A stretch of 64,000 nucleotides of DNA, taken from the NCBI RefSeq assembly GCF_025376885.1, contig NZ_JAHUBR010000001.1:868001-932000 (forward strand), given 5' to 3'. This document shows positions 1 to 14,663 of this stretch, in pieces. Position 1 is the first letter of the stretch. Every line of letters begins with the position of its first letter. The notes under the pieces were generated by a model that saw nothing but the letters and a program-made list of their open reading frames with translations, had not been told where the DNA came from and searched no databases. A program made the position numbers and the translations under genes. This DNA comes from Pseudoruegeria sp. SHC-113. Lineage in GTDB: Bacteria > Pseudomonadota > Alphaproteobacteria > Rhodobacterales > Rhodobacteraceae.

Positions 1-1
1 C

Positions 2-3142
<3,141 letters not shown>

Positions 3143-3148
3143 GCCAAC

Positions 3149-3168
3149 AGGCGGGTTAACCCCCGCCT
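3149..3168. repeat. Short inverted repeat in the rpoB-rpoC spacer
   Basis: AGGCGGGTTAACCCCCGCCT is a near-perfect dyad a few bases after the rpoB stop. There is no T-tract, so it looks like an RNA-processing or partial attenuation hairpin rather than a full terminator. Its role is inferred. Confidence 0.4.
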
Positions 3169-3246
3169 CACGGCCCCGGGGCGCGCGAAGCCTGCTTCGC
3201 CGCCCTCACATCCTCCCCCGCACCCTCTGACCCACGAGGTATCAAA

Positions 3247-6200
3247 ATGAACCAGGAACTCACGAACAACCCGTTCAACCCGCTGACGCCGCAAAAGACC
3301 TTCGACGAGATCAAGGTCTCGCTGGCCAGCCCTGAGCGGATCCTCTCTTGGTCCTACGGTGAGATCAAGAAGCCCGAAACCATCAACTACCGCACGTTCA
3401 AGCCCGAGCGTGACGGCCTCTTCTGCGCGCGGATCTTTGGCCCGATCAAGGATTACGAATGCCTCTGCGGCAAATACAAGCGCATGAAATATCGCGGCGT
3501 TGTCTGCGAGAAATGCGGTGTGGAGGTCACGCTGCAGAAGGTCCGCCGCGAGCGCATGGGCCACATCGAACTGGCCGCACCGGTGGCGCACATCTGGTTC
3601 CTCAAGTCGCTTCCGTCCCGGATCGGCCTGATGCTGGACATGACCCTGCGCGATCTGGAACGCATTCTCTACTTCGAGAACTACGTCGTGATCGAGCCGG
3701 GCCTCACGGATCTGACCTACGGCCAGTTGATGAGCGAAGAAGAGTTCATGGACGCCCAAGACGTCTATGGCATGGACGCCTTCACCGCCGGCATCGGCGC
3801 GGAAGCCATCCGTGAAATGCTCTCCATGATCGATCTGGAAGCCGAAGCCGAGCAGCTGCGCGCCGATCTGGCCGAAGCCACCGGAGAACTGAAGCCCAAG
3901 AAGATCATCAAGCGCCTGAAAGTGGTGGAATCCTTCCTTGAATCTGGCAACCGCCCGGAGTGGATGATCCTCACCGTGATCCCGGTGATCCCGCCGGAAC
4001 TTCGCCCGCTGGTGCCGCTGGACGGTGGCCGCTTCGCGACCTCCGATCTCAACGATCTGTACCGCCGCGTGATCAACCGCAACAACCGCCTCAAGCGCCT
4101 CATCGAGCTGCGCGCGCCCGACATCATCGTGCGCAACGAAAAGCGGATGCTGCAGGAATCCGTGGATGCACTGTTTGACAACGGCCGCCGCGGCCGCGTG
4201 ATCACCGGCGCCAACAAGCGCCCGCTGAAATCGCTGTCGGACATGCTGAAAGGCAAGCAGGGCCGCTTCCGCCAGAACCTTCTCGGCAAGCGCGTGGACT
4301 TCTCGGGCCGGTCCGTCATCGTGACGGGCCCGGAGCTGAAGCTGCACCAGTGTGGCCTACCCAAGAAGATGGCGCTGGAGCTGTTCAAGCCGTTCATCTA
4401 TTCGCGCCTTGAAGCCAAGGGGCTGTCTTCCACCGTGAAGCAGGCCAAGAAGCTCGTTGAAAAAGAGCGCCCCGAGGTCTGGGACATCCTTGACGAGGTC
4501 ATCCGTGAGCACCCGGTTCTGCTGAACCGCGCGCCCACACTGCACCGTCTTGGCATTCAGGCCTTTGAACCCACGCTGATCGAAGGCAAGGCCATCCAGC
4601 TGCACCCGCTCGTCTGCTCGGCCTTCAACGCCGACTTCGACGGTGACCAGATGGCTGTCCACGTGCCGCTCTCGCTGGAAGCCCAGCTGGAAGCCCGCGT
4701 GCTGATGATGTCCACCAACAACGTGCTGTCGCCCGCCAACGGCGCGCCGATCATCGTGCCGTCGCAGGATATGATCCTCGGCCTCTACTACATCACGATG
4801 GAACGCGAAGGCATGAAGGGCGAAGGCATGGTCTTCTCCTCCGTGGACGAAGTCCAGCATGCGCTCGCCGCCGGCGAGGTGCACCTGCACGCCAAGGTGA
4901 AGGCCCGCATCAAGCAGATCGACGAGAACGGCCTTGAAGTCTACAAGCGCTTCGACACCACGCCGGGCCGCATCCGCCTCGGCGCGCTGCTGCCGCTGAA
5001 CGCGAAAGCACCGTTTGAACTGGTGAACCGTCTTCTGCGGAAGAAGGAAGTGCAGCAAGTGATCGACACCGTCTACCGCTACTGCGGTCAGAAAGAGTCC
5101 GTCATCTTCTGTGACCAGATCATGAGCCTCGGCTTCAAGGAAGCCTTTGCCGCCGGTATCTCCTTCGGCAAGGACGACATGGTGATCCCCGACACCAAGT
5201 GGGAGATCGTTGAAGACACCCGCGAGCAGGTGAAGGGCTTCGAGCAACAGTACATGGACGGCCTGATCACCCAGGGCGAAAAGTACAACAAGGTTGTCGA
5301 CGCCTGGTCCAAATGTAACGACAAGGTCACGGACGCGATGATGTCCACGATCTCGAACGCCGGTCACGACGAGACCGGCGCCGAGAACGAGCCGAACTCC
5401 GTTTACATGATGGCCCACTCCGGTGCGCGGGGCTCGGTGACGCAGATGAAACAGCTCGGCGGGATGCGCGGCCTGATGGCCAAGCCGAACGGCGAGATCA
5501 TCGAAACGCCGATCATCTCGAACTTCAAGGAAGGCCTGACCGTGCTCGAGTACTTCAACTCGACCCACGGTGCCCGTAAAGGCCTCTCCGATACCGCTCT
5601 GAAAACGGCAAACTCCGGGTACCTGACCCGCCGCCTCGTTGACGTGGCGCAGGATTGCATCGTGCGCCTGCCCGACTGCGGCACCGAGAAGGCGATCACG
5701 GCCGAAGCCGCTGTCAACGACGGTGAGGTTGTCTCCTCGCTGGCCGAACGCATCCTTGGCCGCGTGGCCGCCGATGACGTTCTGCGCCCCGGCACCGATG
5801 AGGTGCTCGTGGCCAAGGGCGAGCTGATCGACGAGCGCAAGGCGGATACGATCGAGGAAGCCGGTGTGGCCTCCATGCGCATCCGCAGCCCGCTGACCTG
5901 TGAAGCCGAAGAAGGCGTTTGCGCCCAGTGTTACGGCCGGGATCTGGCCCGCGGCACGCGCGTGAACATCGGCGAGGCTGTCGGCATCATCGCCGCGCAG
6001 TCCATCGGTGAGCCGGGCACGCAGCTGACGATGCGGACCTTCCACATCGGCGGCGTTGCCCAGGGTGGCCAGCAGTCCTTCCAGGAAGCGAGCCAGGAAG
6101 GCCGCGTGGAGTTCCGCAACACCAACCTTTTGGAAAACGCGCATGGCGAGCTGATCGTCATGGGCCGCAACATGCAGCTTGCGATCATCGACGAGAACGA

Positions 6201-7515
6201 GCAGGAGCGCGCCTCCTTCAAGCTCGGCTACGGCTCGAAGGTGCACGTCAAGGAAGGCATGAAGGTTGTTCGCGGCGACAAGCTGTTCGAATGGGATCCC
6301 TACACCCTGCCGATCATCGCGGAGAAAGCCGGTAAGGCGAAATTCGTCGATCTCTACTCGGGCATCTCCGTGCGCGACGTGACCGACGATGCCACCGGCA
6401 TGACCCAGAAGATCGTGTCCGACTGGCGCGCCGCGCCCAAGGGCAACGAGCTTAAGCCCGAGATCATCATCGTCGACGCCGATGGCGAGCCGGTCCGCAA
6501 CGATGCGGGCAACCCGGTGACCTACCCGATGTCGGTGGATGCGATCCTCTCGATCGAAGACGGTCAGGACATCAAGGCAGGTGACGTTGTGGCGCGTATT
6601 CCGCGTGAAGGCGCCAAGACGAAAGACATCACCGGTGGTCTGCCCCGTGTGGCCGAACTGTTCGAAGCCCGCCGCCCGAAAGATCACGCGATCATCGCCG
6701 AAATCGATGGTTACGTGCGCTACGGCCGCGACTACAAGAACAAGCGCCGCATCTCGATCGAACCGGCCGATGAGTCGATGGAACCCGTCGAATACATGGT
6801 GCCCAAAGGCAAGCACATCCCGGTTGCCGAAGGCGATTTCGTCCAGAAGGGCGATTACATCATGGACGGCAACCCTGCGCCGCACGACATCCTGTCGATC
6901 CTCGGTGTGGAGGCTCTGGCCAACTACATGATCGACGAGGTGCAGGACGTGTATCGACTGCAGGGCGTGAAGATCAACGACAAGCACGTCGAGGTCATCG
7001 TCCGGCAGATGCTGCAGAAGTGGGAGATCTCCGAATCCGGCGATACGACGCTTCTGAAGGGCGAGCACGTGGACAAGATCGAGTTCGATCAGGCCAACGA
7101 AAAGGCGCTGGCCCGTGGCAAGCGTCCGGCGCAAGGCGAGCCGATCCTGCTCGGGATCACCAAGGCCAGCCTGCAGACGCGCTCCTTCATCTCGGCCGCC
7201 TCCTTCCAGGAGACGACCCGCGTCCTCACCGAGGCCTCGGTGCAGGGCAAGAAGGACAAGCTCGTCGGCCTGAAGGAGAACGTGATCGTGGGTCGCCTGA
7301 TCCCGGCCGGGACGGGTGGCGCGACCCAGCGCGTGCGCCGCATCGCGGCCGACCGCGACAACGTGGTGCTCGAAGCACGCCGTGCCGAAGCCGAGGAAGC
7401 CGTGGCCCTTGCCGCGCCGACCGAGGCCGATGCCGGCAGCTTCTCCGACGATGTGATCGGTGGCGACGAGTTCGACACCATCCTCGTGGAAACGCCGGAA
7501 AGCCGCGAAGAATAA
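3247..7515 (+). CDS. rpoC: DNA-directed RNA polymerase subunit beta'
   Basis: Beta' subunit of RNA polymerase, 1422 aa, close to the usual alphaproteobacterial length. The N-terminal zinc-binding domain shows CLCG then CEKCG around residues 71-91. The catalytic magnesium loop NADFDGDQ lies near residue 462. A second cysteine cluster ([13 protein letters not shown]) lies near residue 885, and the bridge-helix/trigger-loop region follows. The start ATG is preceded by an ACGAGG-type ribosome binding site. It is downstream of rpoB and followed by an intrinsic terminator. Confidence 0.98.
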   Translation: MNQELTNNPFNPLTPQKTFDEIKVSLASPERILSWSYGEIKKPETINYRTFKPERDGLFCARIFGPIKDYECLCGKYKRMKYRGVVCEKCGVEVTLQKVRRERMGHIELAAPVAHIWFLKSLPSRIGLMLDMTLRDLERILYFENYVVIEPGLTDLTYGQLMSEEEFMDAQDVYGMDAFTAGIGAEAIREMLSMIDLEAEAEQLRADLAEATGELKPKKIIKRLKVVESFLESGNRPEWMILTVIPVIPPELRPLVPLDGGRFATSDLNDLYRRVINRNNRLKRLIELRAPDIIVRNEKRMLQESVDALFDNGRRGRVITGANKRPLKSLSDMLKGKQGRFRQNLLGKRVDFSGRSVIVTGPELKLHQCGLPKKMALELFKPFIYSRLEAKGLSSTVKQAKKLVEKERPEVWDILDEVIREHPVLLNRAPTLHRLGIQAFEPTLIEGKAIQLHPLVCSAFNADFDGDQMAVHVPLSLEAQLEARVLMMSTNNVLSPANGAPIIVPSQDMILGLYYITMEREGMKGEGMVFSSVDEVQHALAAGEVHLHAKVKARIKQIDENGLEVYKRFDTTPGRIRLGALLPLNAKAPFELVNRLLRKKEVQQVIDTVYRYCGQKESVIFCDQIMSLGFKEAFAAGISFGKDDMVIPDTKWEIVEDTREQVKGFEQQYMDGLITQGEKYNKVVDAWSKCNDKVTDAMMSTISNAGHDETGAENEPNSVYMMAHSGARGSVTQMKQLGGMRGLMAKPNGEIIETPIISNFKEGLTVLEYFNSTHGARKGLSDTALKTANSGYLTRRLVDVAQDCIVRLPDCGTEKAITAEAAVNDGEVVSSLAERILGRVAADDVLRPGTDEVLVAKGELIDERKADTIEEAGVASMRIRSPLTCEAEEGVCAQCYGRDLARGTRVNIGEAVGIIAAQSIGEPGTQLTMRTFHIGGVAQGGQQSFQEASQEGRVEFRNTNLLENAHGELIVMGRNMQLAIIDENEQERASFKLGYGSKVHVKEGMKVVRGDKLFEWDPYTLPIIAEKAGKAKFVDLYSGISVRDVTDDATGMTQKIVSDWRAAPKGNELKPEIIIVDADGEPVRNDAGNPVTYPMSVDAILSIEDGQDIKAGDVVARIPREGAKTKDITGGLPRVAELFEARRPKDHAIIAEIDGYVRYGRDYKNKRRISIEPADESMEPVEYMVPKGKHIPVAEGDFVQKGDYIMDGNPAPHDILSILGVEALANYMIDEVQDVYRLQGVKINDKHVEVIVRQMLQKWEISESGDTTLLKGEHVDKIEFDQANEKALARGKRPAQGEPILLGITKASLQTRSFISAASFQETTRVLTEASVQGKKDKLVGLKENVIVGRLIPAGTGGATQRVRRIAADRDNVVLEARRAEAEEAVALAAPTEADAGSFSDDVIGGDEFDTILVETPESREE

Positions 7516-7543
7516 GCGCCGCTTTCTCGCGCCTGAACACATC

Positions 7544-7579
7544 AAAGCCCTCCGCCACACCGGCGGGGGGCTTTTCCTT
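7544..7579 (+). terminator. Intrinsic terminator of rpoBC
   Basis: AAAGCCC-T-CCGCC and GGCGG-G-GGGCTTTT form a GC-rich hairpin with an ACAC loop region followed by a T-rich tail, 28 bp after the rpoC stop. It is a convincing rho-independent terminator. Confidence 0.8.
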
Positions 7580-7580
7580 T

Positions 7581-7656
7581 GGGGCCCCTTTCCTCTTGCC
7601 AAAAATACCTCGGGGGAGGCCCCGTCAGGGGCCGGGGGCAGAGCCCCCTCTTTTTG
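7581..7656. repeat. Dispersed intergenic palindromic repeat, copy 1
   Basis: The copy contains AAAAATACCTCGGGGGAGGC, a variable small palindrome, and then GGGGGCAGAGCCCCC followed by TCTTTTT. Related copies occur at 14440-14520 (inverted), 34455-34493 (partial) and 40968-41049. The right end resembles an intrinsic terminator. Confidence 0.7.
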
Positions 7657-7712
7657 CGGCCCTTCCTCAAGCCCGCTTGACAGAGCCGCGCGAAACCGCC
7701 ACCGCTTCGTCT

Positions 7713-8582
7713 ATGAAAGACAACACGCGCGGCGCGCTTCTGATGATCGGCAGCATGACAGGCTTCACCCTGAACGATGCCTGCATGAAATCGCTCTCCG
7801 GCGAGATTCCCCTGTTTCAGGCCATCCTGCTGCGCGGCGTGGTCACGACGCTGGCGATCCTGCTGCTGGCCCGCGCCATGGGCAAGCTGACCTTCCGCAT
7901 TCCGAAACGGGATCGCAAGATGATCCTGCTGCGCACGCTGGTCGAGGTGGGCGCGGCCTATTTCTTCATCAGCGCGCTCTTCAACATGCCGATCGCCAAT
8001 GCCACGGCGATCCTGCAAACCCTGCCGCTCACGGTCACGCTCGCAGGCGCGGTGTTTCTGGGCGAGCCCGTCGGCTGGCGCAGGCTCTCGGCGATTTTCG
8101 TGGGCTTCATTGGCGTCTTGCTGATCGTGCGCCCGGGCACGGAAGGCTTCAATATCTATTCCGTCTACGCGCTGATTGCCGTGGCGCTGGTCACGGCGCG
8201 CGATCTTTTCGCGCGCGCGGTGTCCCCGGCGGTGCCCTCACTCACCGTCGCGGCGGCGGCGGCCTTCGGCGTCACGCTTCTTGGGGCGGCCGGAACGGCG
8301 GGCAGCGAATGGGTGGTGATGGAGCCACGACATTGGGCGCTGATCGGCGGCAGCGTTGTCTTCGTCATTGCGGGCTACGTGTTCAGCGTTGCCGTCATGC
8401 GCGTGGGCGACATCGGCTTCGTCGCACCCTTCCGCTACACGAGCCTGCTGATCGCGCTGGTGCTCGGCGTGCTGGTGTTCGGCGAATGGCCACGCCCTGC
8501 CACGCTGCTGGGCGCGGCGATTGTCGTGGGCATGGGGGTCTGGGTGCTCTACCGCGAGCAGGTGGTGCAGCGGCAGGGGTAA
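7713..8582 (+). CDS. EamA/DMT-family transporter
   Basis: Inner-membrane drug/metabolite transporter superfamily protein of 289 aa, likely an exporter of a small metabolite; the substrate cannot be read from sequence. It has about ten hydrophobic helices in two repeated EamA halves, the second beginning near residue 145. The ATG at 7713 (MKDNTRGALLMIG) is chosen because the longer in-frame extension overlaps rpoC and the terminator and is not protein-like. It ends 6 bp before the convergent Hint-domain gene. Confidence 0.88.
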   Translation: MKDNTRGALLMIGSMTGFTLNDACMKSLSGEIPLFQAILLRGVVTTLAILLLARAMGKLTFRIPKRDRKMILLRTLVEVGAAYFFISALFNMPIANATAILQTLPLTVTLAGAVFLGEPVGWRRLSAIFVGFIGVLLIVRPGTEGFNIYSVYALIAVALVTARDLFARAVSPAVPSLTVAAAAAFGVTLLGAAGTAGSEWVVMEPRHWALIGGSVVFVIAGYVFSVAVMRVGDIGFVAPFRYTSLLIALVLGVLVFGEWPRPATLLGAAIVVGMGVWVLYREQVVQRQG

Positions 8583-8588
8583 GCGGGC

Positions 8589-9668
8589 TTAGGGCAGGGC
8601 AAAGGCCGCACGGGAAATCGCGCCGCCGTCGCGCGTCAGCTCGTAAAGCAGCGATTGCGCCTCGAAGCGGCGCAGGTGCCGCGTTTCGGGGGCCCCGTGG
8701 CTCAGCGCCTGCAGCGGGCAATCCGAAAGCCCGGTCACCAGCCCGACCGATTGCAGCCTTGGCAGCCATTCCGGCGAGACGGTGGACAGGTTCACCGTCT
8801 CTGTCCAGAGATCGCCCACCTGTACCGGGGCGGGGGCGGAGAGGATCAGGTTGTGATAGGTCACCCCCCGGCTCGGCGCATCGGCATAGGCCTTGGTGAG
8901 CGGTGCGAACTCGCGCGCGGCCACCAGCACATCGATCTCACCGAAATCATATTCCACGTTGGGCCCGCCGACGCGCAGCCCCTGACCGGGGGCCAGCGAG
9001 AAGGCGCGCGCGTTGCCAAGGGCATTGGCCGGGAAGACAACCGGCGCAAACCGCGGCAGGCAGGTGAGCACCGTCTGCGGGACAGGGGTGCGCGCCACGG
9101 CCAGGACGGTTTCATAGGTGCCGCCCGGCGTCACCACGCGCGTGCCGGGCCGGATCGATTCCACGGCCTCTTCGCCCTGTTCGCAGCGCACCTGCGTGCC
9201 GGACACGAGGCCCAGGCAGCCGCTGGTGGGCAGGGCGGCGAGGAAGCCGAACAGCGCTTCGCGCAGCAGGCTGAGCCCGTCGCGCTGTGGCTCTTGAAAG
9301 AGGGTGATTTCCCGGTAGCCTTCGGCCAGCACAAAGGGGGGCTCAGCGTCCGAAGCGGCCGGCTGCCGCAGGAACACGCGGCGGCGGCGATCAACGAGGA
9401 ATAGCGTTTCGCGCGGATCCAGCGCCGGGGCAGCCCCTAGCGCGGCAGCCGGAAAAGCGGCGGACAGATGCGCGGCGGTGATGTCTGGCAAAATGCAGTC
9501 GTCGGGGTGAAAGCTGTGGACAAGCCCGTAATCGGAAGACCAGATCTCGATCCCGGCCAAGGAGGCCGCTTTTCCTGTATTCTTTCCATCTTCCCCAACG
9601 CCCAGGCCTTGTAACGGGTGTGATGAGTGGGCACCCTTCAACAAGCTGGAGGAAAGAACCCCGACCAT
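8589..9668 (-). CDS. Hint-domain (Hedgehog/intein-type) protein
   Basis: 359-aa protein of the Hint-domain family that is common in Rhodobacterales. The presumptive Hint module begins at Cys151 (CLGLVSGTQVRCEQGEEAVE), matching the family pattern of an N-terminal Cys followed by G-T-x-(I/V) and a V-E-x-(I/L)-x-x-G turn. A later histidine-containing segment (YHNLILSAPAPV) matches the second half. Residues 1-150 form an uncharacterised N-terminal region. Such proteins are thought to autoprocess, but their physiological role is unknown. It is isolated between the rpo and str operons on the opposite strand. Confidence 0.75.
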   Translation of the reverse strand: MVGVLSSSLLKGAHSSHPLQGLGVGEDGKNTGKAASLAGIEIWSSDYGLVHSFHPDDCILPDITAAHLSAAFPAAALGAAPALDPRETLFLVDRRRRVFLRQPAASDAEPPFVLAEGYREITLFQEPQRDGLSLLREALFGFLAALPTSGCLGLVSGTQVRCEQGEEAVESIRPGTRVVTPGGTYETVLAVARTPVPQTVLTCLPRFAPVVFPANALGNARAFSLAPGQGLRVGGPNVEYDFGEIDVLVAAREFAPLTKAYADAPSRGVTYHNLILSAPAPVQVGDLWTETVNLSTVSPEWLPRLQSVGLVTGLSDCPLQALSHGAPETRHLRRFEAQSLLYELTRDGGAISRAAFALP

Positions 9669-10100
9669 ACCATTACTCCGAAAACTGATTAACTCTGCAC
9701 AGCCTCATCTAGGTGGCGGGCCGGGGCGTTTGTTGGGATGAATCTGGACAATTTGAGGGCAATTTGAACCGCCCACTCTTGGTGACGTTGCGGCACCCGG
9801 CCATGGCCCGCGGGGAAGCGGCCAAACCGGGGGGCTCTGTTGACATCCCGCCCGACTCCCATTAAATCGCGCGTCACTCAGGCAGGGGCCCCGTGCCCCG
9901 TTTGCTTGCGAAAGCCTAAACTTGAGTGGTCATGATCCGGGCCAAGGCCCCGATCCTCTGTCATCTGACCGTGTTCGTCCCGGACGTTTCGAAGGGGCGT
10001 ATGCGGTATTGGCGTTTTGTCATGGGGGCAAGACGCTGTCGAGAAGCAGCGCCTCAGGGTTTGAGGCGAGTATTGACACCATGCAACAAGAGGATTGTGC
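9669..10100. other. 432-bp intergenic region upstream of the str operon
   Basis: No convincing protein or RNA gene is visible; the short frames here are not protein-like. It separates the divergently transcribed Hint-domain gene and rpsL. It contains a good sigma-70-like promoter (9840-9868) and leaves a leader of about 225 nt before rpsL. Confidence 0.6.
9840..9868 (+). promoter_or_regulatory. Candidate sigma-70 promoter of the rpsL-rpsG-fusA-tuf operon
   Basis: A consensus -35 box TTGACA (9840-9845) is followed after 17 bp by TAAATC (9863-9868). It points toward rpsL and is the best match in this intergenic region. Confidence 0.5.
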
Positions 10101-10472
10101 ATGCCAACGATTCAACAGCTGATCCGCAAGCCGCGGCAGCCGAAAGTGAAGCGACAGAAGTCCCAGCACCTGCAGGCTTGCCCGCAGAAGCGCGGCGTCT
10201 GCACGCGCGTCTACACCACCACGCCGAAGAAGCCGAACTCCGCTATGCGGAAAGTTGCGAAGGTCCGCCTGACCAACGGTTTCGAGGTGATCTCCTACAT
10301 CCCCGGTGAAAGCCACAACCTTCAGGAGCACTCTGTGGTTCTGATCCGCGGCGGCCGGGTAAAAGACCTTCCGGGTGTGCGTTACCACATCCTGCGCGGT
10401 GTTCTGGATACCCAGGGCGTCAAAGATCGTAAGCAACGCCGTTCGAAATACGGCGCGAAGCGTCCGAAGTAA
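10101..10472 (+). CDS. rpsL: 30S ribosomal protein S12
   Basis: 123-aa component of the decoding centre of the 30S subunit. It begins [12 protein letters not shown] and contains the conserved [12 protein letters not shown] and [12 protein letters not shown] segments. The lysines in both, whose changes give streptomycin resistance in other bacteria, are wild type. The start at 10101 is preceded by AAGAGGA at normal spacing. It is the first gene of the str operon, with rpsG starting 12 bp later. Confidence 0.98.
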   Translation: MPTIQQLIRKPRQPKVKRQKSQHLQACPQKRGVCTRVYTTTPKKPNSAMRKVAKVRLTNGFEVISYIPGESHNLQEHSVVLIRGGRVKDLPGVRYHILRGVLDTQGVKDRKQRRSKYGAKRPK

Positions 10473-10955
<483 letters not shown>

Positions 10956-10979
10956 CAACCGTCCAAGGACACAAAACCC

Positions 10980-13097
10980 ATGGCACGCGAATATCCCCTC
11001 GACCGCTACCGCAACTTCGGGATCATGGCGCATATCGATGCAGGCAAAACCACCTGCTCGGAGCGCATCCTGTACTACACCGGCAAATCCCACAACATCG
11101 GCGAGGTGCACGATGGTGCAGCCACGATGGACTGGATGGAGCAGGAGCAGGAACGCGGTATCACCATCACTTCCGCTGCGACGACCACCTTCTGGGAGCG
11201 CACCGAAGATGGCCAAACCGCAGACACGCCGAAGCACCGTCTGAACATCATCGACACCCCCGGTCACGTTGACTTCACGATCGAGGTGGAGCGTTCGCTC
11301 GCCGTGCTCGACGGTGCCGTCTGCGTGCTCGACGCCAACGCCGGCGTTGAGCCCCAGACCGAAACCGTGTGGCGTCAGGCTGACCGCTACAAAGTTCCGC
11401 GTATGGTCTTCGTCAACAAGATGGACAAGATCGGCGCTGACTTCTTCAACTGCGTTCGCATGATCGAAGACCGCACTGGCGCGCGCGCCGTGCCGGTTGG
11501 TATCCCGATCGGTGCCGAAAGCGAGCTGGAAGGCCTGATCGACCTCGTCACCATGGAAGAATGGCTCTGGCAGGGCGATGACCTCGGCGCAAGCTGGATC
11601 AAAGCTCCGATCCGTGACAGCCTGAAAGACATGGCCGACGAATGGCGCGGCAAAATGGTGGAAGCCGCCGTCGAAGAAGACGACGACGCGATGGAAGCCT
11701 ACCTCGAAGGCGAAGAGCCCGACGTGCCGACCCTGCGCAAACTGCTGCGCAAGGGCACGCTGGCCCTGCACTTCGTGCCGGTTCTGGGGGGCTCTGCCTT
11801 CAAGAACAAAGGCGTGCAGCCGCTGCTGAACGCCGTAATCGACTACCTGCCGAGCCCGCTCGACGTGGTGGATTACATGGGCTTCAAGCCCGGCGACGAA
11901 GAAGAAGTGCGTAACATCGCCCGCCGCGCGGACGACGACATGCCCTTCGCTGGCCTTGCCTTCAAGATCATGAACGACCCCTTCGTGGGCTCCCTGACCT
12001 TCACCCGGATCTACTCCGGCAAGATGAACAAGGGCGACAACGTCACGAACTCGACCAAAGGCAAGAAAGAGCGCATCGGTCGTATGATGATGATGCACTC
12101 CAACAACCGTGAAGAGATCGAAGAGGCATTTGCCGGCGACATCATCGCTCTGGCTGGCCTGAAGGACACGACCACCGGTGACACGCTTTGCGCCACCAAC
12201 GACCCGGTCGTTCTGGAAACGATGACCTTCCCGGAGCCGGTGATCGAAATCGCCGTGGAGCCGAAAACCAAGAACGACCAGGAGAAAATGTCCCAGGGTC
12301 TGGCCCGTCTGGCCGCCGAAGACCCGTCCTTCCGCGTCGAAACGGATCTCGAATCCGGTCAGACGATCATGAAGGGCATGGGCGAACTTCACCTGGACAT
12401 CCTGGTGGATCGTCTGAAGCGCGAGTTCAAAGTGGAAGCCAACATCGGCGCGCCGCAGGTGGCCTACCGCGAGACCATCGGTCACGAGGTGGAGCACTCC
12501 TACACCCACAAGAAACAGTCGGGTGGCTCTGGCCAGTTCGCCGAGGTGAAGCTGATCATCACCCCCACCGAGCCGGGCGAAGGCTACTCCTTCGAATCCC
12601 GCATCGTGGGCGGCACCGTGCCGAAGGAATACATCCCGGGTGTCGAAAAAGGCATCAAGTCGGTGATGGATTCCGGCCCGCTTGCCGGCTTCCCGGTGAT
12701 CGACTTCAAGGTTGCCCTGATCGACGGTAAGTTCCACGACGTGGACTCCAGCGTTCTGGCCTTCGAAATTGCCTCCCGCATGTGCATGCGCGAAGGGATG
12801 CGCAAAGCCGGCGCCAAGCTGCTTGAGCCGGTGATGAAGGTCGAAGTGATCACGCCGGAAGAGTACACCGGTGGCATCATCGGCGATCTCACCTCCCGTC
12901 GGGGTCAGGTGACGGGGCAGGAGCCGCGCGGCAACGCCGTTGCGATCAACGCCTTCGTGCCGCTGGCCAACATGTTCGGCTACATCAACACGCTGCGTTC
13001 CATGTCCTCGGGCCGCGCGCAGTTCTCGATGCAGTTCGATCACTACGATCCGGTGCCGAACAACATCTCCGAAGAGATCCAGGCGAAATACGCATAA
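10980..13097 (+). CDS. fusA: Elongation factor G
   Basis: 705-aa translocation GTPase. The G1 P-loop AHIDAGKTT lies near residues 17-25, G2/switch I includes [14 protein letters not shown]3 is DTPGH, and G4 is NKMDK. Domains II to V follow and end in the usual EEIQAKYA tail. Length and motif order are normal, so this is the canonical EF-G. It lies 24 bp after rpsG and upstream of tuf in the str operon. Confidence 0.98.
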   Translation: MAREYPLDRYRNFGIMAHIDAGKTTCSERILYYTGKSHNIGEVHDGAATMDWMEQEQERGITITSAATTTFWERTEDGQTADTPKHRLNIIDTPGHVDFTIEVERSLAVLDGAVCVLDANAGVEPQTETVWRQADRYKVPRMVFVNKMDKIGADFFNCVRMIEDRTGARAVPVGIPIGAESELEGLIDLVTMEEWLWQGDDLGASWIKAPIRDSLKDMADEWRGKMVEAAVEEDDDAMEAYLEGEEPDVPTLRKLLRKGTLALHFVPVLGGSAFKNKGVQPLLNAVIDYLPSPLDVVDYMGFKPGDEEEVRNIARRADDDMPFAGLAFKIMNDPFVGSLTFTRIYSGKMNKGDNVTNSTKGKKERIGRMMMMHSNNREEIEEAFAGDIIALAGLKDTTTGDTLCATNDPVVLETMTFPEPVIEIAVEPKTKNDQEKMSQGLARLAAEDPSFRVETDLESGQTIMKGMGELHLDILVDRLKREFKVEANIGAPQVAYRETIGHEVEHSYTHKKQSGGSGQFAEVKLIITPTEPGEGYSFESRIVGGTVPKEYIPGVEKGIKSVMDSGPLAGFPVIDFKVALIDGKFHDVDSSVLAFEIASRMCMREGMRKAGAKLLEPVMKVEVITPEEYTGGIIGDLTSRRGQVTGQEPRGNAVAINAFVPLANMFGYINTLRSMSSGRAQFSMQFDHYDPVPNNISEEIQAKYA

Positions 13098-13106
13098 GAA
13101 CCGGGT

Positions 13107-13160
13107 GGCGGGGTTGACCCCGCCCTACCCACCCCCAAGTAGGGCGGGGCTCACCCCGCC
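13107..13160. repeat. Long imperfect inverted repeat between fusA and tuf
   Basis: Two 22-bp arms at 13107-13128 and 13139-13160 are reverse complements at 19 of 22 positions, and each arm is itself nearly palindromic (GGCGGGGT-x-ACCCCGCC type). It fills most of the 90-bp fusA-tuf gap and could form a cruciform or mRNA hairpin. The sequence style (GTAGGGCGGGG-x-ACCCCGCC) suggests a dispersed palindromic repeat. Confidence 0.65.
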
Positions 13161-13187
13161 GTCCGACACAGAAAAGGAGCTTTGCAC

Positions 13188-14363
<1,176 letters not shown>

Positions 14364-14385
14364 GCGAGATCTGACGCTCCAATAG

Positions 14386-14416
14386 AAAAGGGCCGCTCTT
14401 CGGAGCGGCCCTTTTT
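14386..14416 (+). terminator. Intrinsic terminator of the str operon
   Basis: AAAAGGGCCGCTC-TTCG-GAGCGGCCCTTTTT is a perfect stem with a UUCG tetraloop and flanking A/T tracts, so it can work in both directions. It follows the tuf stop by 22 bp. Confidence 0.95.
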
Positions 14417-14439
14417 GCATGCCTGCGCGCTTGTTGTGG

Positions 14440-14520
14440 GCAAAAAAAGAGGGGGCTCTGCCCCCGCCACGCCTCGCGGCGTGCCTCCCCCGAGATATTT
14501 ACAGAACAAAGTGGGGCCCC
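14440..14520. repeat. Dispersed intergenic palindromic repeat, copy 2 (inverted)
   Basis: In reverse complement it reads GGGGCCCCACTTTGTTC, then AAATATCTCGGGGGAGGC, a small palindrome, and GGGGGCAGAGCCCCC with an adjoining T-tract. This is the same architecture as 7581-7656. It lies between the convergent tuf and nadC. Confidence 0.7.
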
Positions 14521-14546
14521 ATCTTCTGACCCGAAGTATCCCGGGG

Positions 14547-14644
14547 GTGCGGGGGCTGGCCCCCGCTTGAAACGGCGTGCGGGGGCTGGCCCCCGCTTGA
14601 ACCTGCGTGCGGGGGCTGGCCCCCGCTTGAAACAGCGTACGGGG
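14547..14644. repeat. 30-bp tandem palindromic repeat, three full units and a partial
   Basis: Units start at 14547, 14577 and 14607 with exact 30-bp period. Each contains the palindrome GCGGGGGCTGGCCCCCGC followed by TTGAA. A degenerate fourth start (GTACGGGG) follows at 14637. It sits in the convergent tuf-nadC gap. Confidence 0.85.
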
Positions 14645-14663
14645 CAAAGCCTCGCGAAAGACT

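Noticed and set aside
4357-7602. 1081-aa minus-strand open frame opposite rpoC
   Set aside because: High-GC antisense shadow of rpoC with His/Asp-rich low-complexity composition. Similar long shadows lie opposite fusA/rpsG and tuf.
10101-10472. Streptomycin-resistance change in S12
   Set aside because: Both lysine-containing segments (TTPKKPNS and RVKDLPG) are wild type.
14547-14644. CRISPR-like array
   Set aside because: Adjacent near-identical 30-bp units without unique spacers and no cas genes; the 23-bp array at 52798 likewise has no repeat-spacer structure.
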